From Polaromonas glacialis (lineage in GTDB: Bacteria; Pseudomonadota; Gammaproteobacteria; Burkholderiales; Burkholderiaceae_C), in the NCBI RefSeq assembly GCF_000709345.1, contig NZ_KL448323.1, positions 2,424,346-2,488,345 of the forward strand: DNA of 64,000 nucleotides, read 5' to 3'. Of this stretch, positions 56,327 through 64,000 are shown piece after piece. The position numbers and the translations under genes are program-made. The notes beneath the pieces are model-generated. The model was not told the DNA's origin. It saw only the letters and a program-made list of their open reading frames with translations, and did no database searches. The stretch's first letter is position 1, and each line of letters opens with the position of its first letter.

Positions 56327-57568
56327 TCAGCTGCGGTAGTCTGCGTTGATCTTGACGTAGTCGTAGGACAGGTCGCAGGTCCACACGGTGTCCAGCGCGT
56401 CGCCCCGGCCCAGCACGACGCGCACGGTGATCTCGCTTTGCTTCATCACCCGCTGGCCGTCGGCTTCGACGTAGTCCGCGTGCCGGCCGCCATCCTTGGC
56501 GACCAGCACGTCGTCAAGGTAGAGATCGATCTTCGTCTGGTCGAGATCGGCAATGCCGGCATAACCGACGGCAGCCAGAATCCGCCCCAGGTTGGGGTCG
56601 CTGGCAAAAAATGCCGTCTTGACCAGCGGCGAATGGGCGATGGCATAGCCGACCTGGCGGCATTCCTCGCCGGTCTTGCCGCCCTCGACCCGGATGGTGA
56701 TGAACTTGGTGGCGCCTTCGCCGTCGCGCACGATGGCCTGCGCCAGTTGCTGCGCAATGCCCATCATGGCTGTGCGCAAGACCTGGCCATCGGCGCTGTC
56801 GAGCGACGTGATGGGTGCGTGGGCGGCCTGGTTGCTGGCAATCACCACGAAGGAATCGTTGGTCGAGGTATCGCCGTCAATCGTGATGCGGTTGAAGGAG
56901 GCATCGGCCAGTTCCCTGGCCAGTTGCGCCATCAAGGCCTGCGACACGCAGGCATCAGTCGCCAGAAAGCCCAGCATGGTCGCCATGTTGGGCCGGATCA
57001 TGCCCGCGCCCTTGCTGATGCCGGTGATGGTGACCGTGGCGCCGCCCAGCGTGATGCCGGTTGAAAACGCCTTGGGCACCGTGTCGGTGGTCATGATGGC
57101 TTCGGCGGCGTTGGCCCAGTTGTCTGCCCTGGCATCGGCCAGCGCCGCAGGAATCCCGGCGGCAATCCGGTCATGCGGCAGCGGCTCCATGATGACGCCG
57201 GTTGAAAACGGCAGGATCTGCTCAGGTGAAAGATTGAGCAGGCGGGCCAGTTCAATGCAGGTGGACTGGGCGCGGATCAGCCCGTCATGGCCGGTGCCGG
57301 CGTTGGCGTTGCCGGTATTGATCAGCATGGCCCGGATGCCGTGGTTCTGGCCTGCATTGGCGGCCAAGTGCTCACGGCAGATTTGCACCGGCGCGGCGCA
57401 AAACCGGTTCTGGGTGAAGACCGCGCCGACCGAAGCGCCCTCATCGAGCAGCAGCACGGCCAAGTCCTTGCGATTGGCCTTGCGGATGCCGGCTTCGGCA
57501 ATGCCCCAGCGCACGCCGGGCACGGGATAAAGGTCGGCGGCGGGCGTGGCAATCAGGTTGACAGGCAT
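56327..57568 (-). CDS. argJ: Glutamate N-acetyltransferase / amino-acid acetyltransferase
   Basis: Bifunctional enzyme of the cyclic arginine pathway: transfers the acetyl group from N-acetylornithine to glutamate. It is an Ntn hydrolase that cleaves itself before a threonine; the autocleavage site is in [16 protein letters not shown] near residue 195. The C-terminal block [21 protein letters not shown] is also typical. The length is 413 residues. Confidence 0.95.
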   Translation of the reverse strand: MPVNLIATPAADLYPVPGVRWGIAEAGIRKANRKDLAVLLLDEGASVGAVFTQNRFCAAPVQICREHLAANAGQNHGIRAMLINTGNANAGTGHDGLIRAQSTCIELARLLNLSPEQILPFSTGVIMEPLPHDRIAAGIPAALADARADNWANAAEAIMTTDTVPKAFSTGITLGGATVTITGISKGAGMIRPNMATMLGFLATDACVSQALMAQLARELADASFNRITIDGDTSTNDSFVVIASNQAAHAPITSLDSADGQVLRTAMMGIAQQLAQAIVRDGEGATKFITIRVEGGKTGEECRQVGYAIAHSPLVKTAFFASDPNLGRILAAVGYAGIADLDQTKIDLYLDDVLVAKDGGRHADYVEADGQRVMKQSEITVRVVLGRGDALDTVWTCDLSYDYVKINADYRS

Positions 57569-57636
57569 GGATGACTCCGGTAAGACAGGGTTGGGACGCC
57601 GCTGGCGCCCATGAAATGCTCAATACGCGCAGGCGA

Positions 57637-60399
<2,763 letters not shown>

Positions 60400-60662
60400 A
60401 AATGCGAAGCCGCTATTGGCCGCTCCCCTGAGCTGGCAATGCGGCCAAAATCCCTTATTGAGTACGGAACTTAGGTGTGGGCACAAACAGTTAGTTCAAC
60501 CGTGCGCAAACCGCAGATTTTAGCGCTGCCAGGAAAACGGCCCTTTGTGTGCGCCAAACGAATGCGCTTTCAAGGGTGCAATGCATTGCCCACAACGGCA
60601 AAACCACGCTTGAGCATCCGCGATAATCAAATCGCCATGCTGACACCTTTCAAAAACTGACC

Positions 60663-60977
60663 ATGCACAGACGCCTGCAATCAGCCGTGAGCTTGCACCA
60701 GGCCGCCGGCAACTCACCGTCCCTCGCGCGGCTCACCGATTTGGTCCGGGAATCAGACCAACGATTGAAAGCCATTGAAACGCTGATTCCACCAGCCCTG
60801 CGACCAGCCGTCAAGGCAGGGCCCATTGATGGCGAAAACTGGTGTCTTCTGGTCAATGGCAATGCCGCTTCAGCGAAAGTCAGGCAGTTGGTACCGCTCC
60901 TTCAGTCAAGCCTGTTGCGCCAGGGCTGGAAGGTCAAGTCAATCAGGCTGAAAATATTGATCGCCAAGTCGCCGTGA
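60663..60977 (+). CDS. DUF721 / DciA-like protein
   Basis: A 104-residue protein of the DUF721 group, which includes the DnaB-helicase loader DciA. The conserved pattern is L..LV...DQRLKAIETLIPPAL, then GENWCLLVNGNAASAKVRQLVP and a C-terminal basic strand. Location opposite secA is typical for beta-proteobacteria. Replication-initiation function is inferred from family only. This copy lacks the N-terminal KH-like extension seen in longer DciA proteins. Confidence 0.75.
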   Translation: MHRRLQSAVSLHQAAGNSPSLARLTDLVRESDQRLKAIETLIPPALRPAVKAGPIDGENWCLLVNGNAASAKVRQLVPLLQSSLLRQGWKVKSIRLKILIAKSP

Positions 60978-61021
60978 CGGCGACCCGATAAAGCGGGATG
61001 TGGATGCGGTATTATTGCAGT

Positions 61022-61090
61022 TTGCTATATTTTTTATAGCTAAAAACGCTTGCCTAGCCTGCGCTGACTAAGCTTTTTAATCAAAAACTG
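61022..61090 (+). repeat. AT-rich palindromic repeat, copy m (intergenic)
   Basis: GCTATATTTTTTATAGC, then AAAAACGCTTGCC, CTGCGCTGACTAAGC and TTTTTAATCAAAAA. It lies between the DUF721 gene and tRNA-Thr. Confidence 0.75.
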
Positions 61091-61095
61091 TTGCA

Positions 61096-61171
61096 TGGTG
61101 CCGCTTGTCGGAATCGAACTGACGACCTACCGCTTACAAGGCGGTTGCTCTACCAACTGAGCTAAAGCGGC
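61096..61171 (-). tRNA. tRNA-Thr (anticodon UGU)
   Basis: On the minus strand: acceptor GCCGCTT/AAGCGGC, anticodon stem ACCGC/GCGGT with loop CTTGTAA, T arm GTCAG-TTCGATT-CCGAC and an encoded CCA. Confidence 0.96.
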
Positions 61172-61183
61172 ACAAGTCGTATT

Positions 61184-61747
61184 CTACTTCACGCGCTTGA
61201 GTGAAGGCCGTGGCCGTGTCGGCGGTTTGGGAGGGTCGGGCGCAACGGATTTTTTCTGCTTGCCATTGCTGGCAGCCGCCGTGTCGGGCATGCTTTCCAC
61301 CAACTGCATGATCTTGCTGTCGGGCGTTTCTGAAGAAGAATGACCGGTCTGCAGGGCATCGTGGGCCGGTGTGACCACTTGTGACTCAAGGGTGCCGCTG
61401 GTTCCGGCAGGAATTACTTCGAGCGGAAAAGCCATGCCTTGCCCATTTTCCCGGGCATAGATGGCGATCACATGGCTGATAGGCACCAGGATTTCACGCG
61501 CACTTCCGCCAAAACGCGCCTTGAATTCAATGAACTCGTTCCCCAGGGTCAGTGAACTGGTGGCATCGAATCCGATGTTCAGCACGATCTCGTTATTTTT
61601 CACGTACTCACGTGGCACCTGCACGGTGTTGTCCACCGATACGGCCACATAAGGGGTGAAACCGTTGTCGGTGCACCATTCGTACAAGGCACGAATCAGG
61701 TAAGGACGGGTTGACGTGGCGTTCGGTGCGTTCATGAATTCGGCCAA
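61184..61747 (-). CDS. sspB: ClpXP protease specificity-enhancing factor SspB
   Basis: Adaptor that delivers ssrA-tagged proteins to ClpXP. The core has RPYLIRALYEWCTDNGFTPY near residue 13, VPREYVKNNEIVLNIG and the FKARFGGSAREI..P block. The basic, Pro-rich C-terminal tail ends in SLKRVK, as expected for the ClpX-docking segment. A TTG start at 61747 has GGAG eight bases upstream; an ATG at 61735 lacks that spacing. It follows sspA by 30 bp. Confidence 0.92.
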   Translation of the reverse strand: MAEFMNAPNATSTRPYLIRALYEWCTDNGFTPYVAVSVDNTVQVPREYVKNNEIVLNIGFDATSSLTLGNEFIEFKARFGGSAREILVPISHVIAIYARENGQGMAFPLEVIPAGTSGTLESQVVTPAHDALQTGHSSSETPDSKIMQLVESMPDTAAASNGKQKKSVAPDPPKPPTRPRPSLKRVK

Positions 61748-61777
61748 GATGCTGACTCCGTTAAATTCGATGCGGCT

Positions 61778-62389
61778 TTACTTGCGCATCACTTTCTCGG
61801 AAGGTGTCAATGCTTCGATATAGGCAGGACGGGAAAAGATACGCTCGGCATACTTGAGCAGTGGTGCCGCATTTTTTGACAGGTCGATCCCGTAGTAATC
61901 CAGGCGCCAGAGCAAGGGCGCAATGGCGACGTCCAGCATCGAGAAACTGTCTCCCAGCATGAACTTGTTCTTCAGGAAAATGGGGGCCAGTTGCGTCAGA
62001 CGGTCGCGAATGTGGGCACGTGATTTTTCAAGCGCTTTTTCGTTCCCCTTGGAAGCACGTGATTCGAGGGCGCTGACATGAACAAACAACTCTTTTTCAA
62101 AGTTGAGCAGGAACAGCCGAACCCGCGCACGGTCAACCGGGTCGCCGGGCATGAGTTGCGGATGCGGGAAACGCTCGTCGATGTATTCATTGATGATGTT
62201 CGACTCGTACAGGATCAGGTCGCGCTCGACCAGAATGGGCACCTGGCCGTACGGGTTCATCACACTGATGTCTTCAGGCTTGTTGTACAGGTCTACGTCA
62301 CGAATTTCAAAATCCATGCCCTTTTCAAACAATACGAAGCGGCAGCGGTGCGAAAAAGGGCAGGTTGTGCCTGAATAAAGGACCATCAT
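61778..62389 (-). CDS. sspA: Stringent starvation protein A (GST-fold)
   Basis: RNA-polymerase-associated protein of the glutathione S-transferase fold, used during starvation and acid stress. The N-terminal thioredoxin domain has YSGTTCPFSHRCRFVLFEKG and the NPYGQVPILVERD cis-Pro region. The C-terminal helical domain includes FSMLDVAIAPLLWRLDYYG. The length of 203 residues is typical. The order petBC-sspA-sspB is a standard beta-/gamma-proteobacterial arrangement. Confidence 0.94.
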   Translation of the reverse strand: MMVLYSGTTCPFSHRCRFVLFEKGMDFEIRDVDLYNKPEDISVMNPYGQVPILVERDLILYESNIINEYIDERFPHPQLMPGDPVDRARVRLFLLNFEKELFVHVSALESRASKGNEKALEKSRAHIRDRLTQLAPIFLKNKFMLGDSFSMLDVAIAPLLWRLDYYGIDLSKNAAPLLKYAERIFSRPAYIEALTPSEKVMRK

Positions 62390-62507
62390 GATTCGGAACT
62401 CCTAAAAGCAAAAGAGTGGAAGGCTAAGATTCAAACCTTAGAACCGTCCACTCCGAAGGTGCCAATGTACGCCAGGGCAGGCCCTGGGCGCATTGATCAG
62501 CACAAAA

Positions 62508-63263
62508 CTATTTGACGTCTTTCCAGAACGCCGCGTTGAGGCGCCAGGCCACAAAGCTCAGGCCAAGCAGAAACAGCAGCACCCATACGCCGATACGGAC
62601 ACGGGTATTTTGCACAGGCTCTGCCATCCACTGAAGATAACCGACCAGATCGCCCATGGCCTGGTCGTATTGCAACGGGGTCATCGAACCCGGAGTGACC
62701 TGCTCCCAGCCCTTGAAAACGGCAACCTTGTGGCCGTGCTCTTCCTTCTCGTCATACACCGGCTTGCGCACGCCCTGCAGTTCCCACAGCGCATGCGGCA
62801 TCGCCACGTTGGGGAAAGCCAGGTTGTTCCAGCCCGTTGCCTTGGTTTCATCACGGTAGAAGGTACGCATGTACGTGTACAAATAGTCTGCACCGGAACC
62901 GCCTGCACCGGCACGTGAACGGGCAATGACGGTCAGGTCGGGTGGCGTGCCGCCAAACCAGTCCTTGGCCTGTTTCGGATCAATCGCGGCCTTCATGGTT
63001 TCACCGACTTTTTCAGTCGTGAACAACAAGTTGTCCTTGATCTGCTGGTCGGTCAGGCCAATGTCTTTCAGGCGATTGAAGCGCATGAAGGCTGCCGAGT
63101 GGCAGTTCAGGCAGTAATTGACGAAAAGCTTGGCACCGTTTTGCAAGGCTGCCATGTCATTGGTCTTGTTGGGCGCCTTGTCCCAGGCCATGCCGCCTTC
63201 AGACGCTTGCGCGCCAGCCATCAGTCCAAGCGAAGTGATCAGGGCAAAAATGATTTTTTTCAT
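62508..63263 (-). CDS. petC: Cytochrome c1 of the bc1 complex
   Basis: Haem-c subunit of ubiquinol-cytochrome c reductase. It has a cleavable signal peptide (MKKIIFALITSLGLMAGAQA), the haem motif CLNCH near residue 55, an axial Met in the NVAMPHALW region and a single C-terminal span (VLLFLLGLSFVAWRL) that anchors it in the membrane. The length is 251 residues. AGGAAG precedes the start; it follows petB by 15 bp. Confidence 0.95.
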   Translation of the reverse strand: MKKIIFALITSLGLMAGAQASEGGMAWDKAPNKTNDMAALQNGAKLFVNYCLNCHSAAFMRFNRLKDIGLTDQQIKDNLLFTTEKVGETMKAAIDPKQAKDWFGGTPPDLTVIARSRAGAGGSGADYLYTYMRTFYRDETKATGWNNLAFPNVAMPHALWELQGVRKPVYDEKEEHGHKVAVFKGWEQVTPGSMTPLQYDQAMGDLVGYLQWMAEPVQNTRVRIGVWVLLFLLGLSFVAWRLNAAFWKDVK

Positions 63264-63278
63264 GGTGTAGCTTCCTGC

Positions 63279-64000
63279 TCAGTGGGCGGCAAAAATAACG
63301 CGGTCGGGAACGCGCTTGAAAGTGCCCAGCCGGCTCCACCACGGCATCAGCAAGAAAAAGCCGAAGTAAAACAGGGTTCCGACCTGCGAGACACGTTCGC
63401 CAATGGCCGAGGGCGGCTGCACGCCAAGGTAGCCCAGGATCAGGAAGTTGATCACGAAAATACCATAAAGGTATTTGTTCCAGCTCGGACGGTAGCGAAT
63501 CGACTTGACTTCACTGTTGTCCAGCCACGGCAGGAAGAACAGGATGACGACCGCGCCGCCCATGACCACGACACCCCAGAACTTGGCGTCGATCAGCAGC
63601 ATCGCGCCGACGAGCGCTACGGCAGCACCGACGATGACGAGCTTGAAAAGGCCGGCGATTTTGGCTTTGAGCACACCGAGCACTGCGCCGGCCAGCACGC
63701 AAGCGATCAGGGCATACATCATCTCGCTGGTGATGGCGCGCAGCATCGAGTAGTAGGGCGTGAAGTACCAGACCGGAGCGATGTGAAGAGGCGTTTTCAG
63801 CGGGTCGGCGGGAATGAAGTTGTTGTACTCCAGGAAGTAGCCGCCAAACTCGGGTGCAAAGAAAATGATGGCGCTGAAAATCATCAGGAAAAGGCTGACG
63901 GCGAAAATATCATGCACCGTGTAGTACGGGTGGAACGGAATGGCGTCCAGCGGATGGCCGTTGGCATCGCGCGGCGCGTTCGGGCCCTTGACCTCGACGC
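63279..64000 (-). CDS. petB: Cytochrome b of the bc1 complex (C-terminal part)
   Basis: The gene runs off the right end; 722 bp of its 3' part are visible. The reading frame continues upstream of any internal start through AIPFHPYYTVHDIF. The quinol-oxidation motif, usually PEWY, reads PVWYFTPYY here. Four membrane segments of the C-terminal half follow, ending at FKRVPDRV. Confidence 0.95.
   Translation of the reverse strand, partial: VEVKGPNAPRDANGHPLDAIPFHPYYTVHDIFAVSLFLMIFSAIIFFAPEFGGYFLEYNNFIPADPLKTPLHIAPVWYFTPYYSMLRAITSEMMYALIACVLAGAVLGVLKAKIAGLFKLVIVGAAVALVGAMLLIDAKFWGVVVMGGAVVILFFLPWLDNSEVKSIRYRPSWNKYLYGIFVINFLILGYLGVQPPSAIGERVSQVGTLFYFGFFLLMPWWSRLGTFKRVPDRVIFAAH

Overview
The window is a housekeeping stretch of a high-GC betaproteobacterial chromosome. 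Gene content, gene order, a caa3-type cytochrome oxidase locus and protein flavour point to the Comamonadaceae (Burkholderiales), with a Polaromonas-like genome the best guess. That assignment is from recognition of gene families and was not checked by a search. I see no prophage, insertion sequence, integron or CRISPR array. Almost every base is coding.

Layout. 1-9215: an orphan dynamin-like GTPase and mutM on the minus strand, then a plus-strand run of a TPR lipid/secretion-type protein, lolB, ispE, tRNA-Gln, prs, rplY and pth. 9300-13819 (minus): ferredoxin, coaD, rsmD and a pair of M16 peptidase-like proteins, head to head with ftsY. 13848-16720: ftsY, a small membrane protein and rpoH, the latter preceded by a perfect CIRCE operator. 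16795-26994 (minus): the cytochrome c oxidase locus, read from right to left as a DUF2244 protein, ctaC, ctaD, a 40-residue assembly protein, ctaG, a DUF2970 protein, ctaE, surf1, a Sco-like protein, ctaA, ctaB and SCO1, with one small plus-strand gene embedded. 27192-36334: a mixed region with a BioC-like methyltransferase, comF, trmL, a MaoC-type hydratase, a Kef-type antiporter, an ornithine-cyclodeaminase-family enzyme, a TauE/SafE permease, a UPF0126 channel-type protein, small conserved proteins and a dihaem cytochrome c. 36468-45231: a tight plus-strand run of MoxR ATPase, GNAT acetyltransferase, VWA protein, tamA and tamB. 45307-54843: tRNA-Arg and tRNA-Pro, ispB, rplU, rpmA, obgE, proB, CNP1-like, rppH, proS, a lytic transglycosylase and a CorC/HlyC-type protein. 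54963-64000: mutT, a DUF815 ATPase, argJ, secA, a DUF721 protein, tRNA-Thr, sspB, sspA, petC and the 3' part of petB.

The most unusual signal is repeat DNA inside genes. A 95-bp GC-rich element occurs twice: once in frame inside the non-catalytic M16 gene and once between ctaA and the Sco-like gene. A second family of about 65 bp starts with an AT-rich GCTAT...ATAGC palindrome and occurs at least eleven times. Several copies lie in coding sequence. In lolB and in the M16 gene they appear to supply the signal-peptide region. Other points are the CIRCE site at rpoH, tandem hairpins with compensatory changes between tRNA-Gln and prs, and the MoxR-GNAT-VWA-TamAB arrangement.
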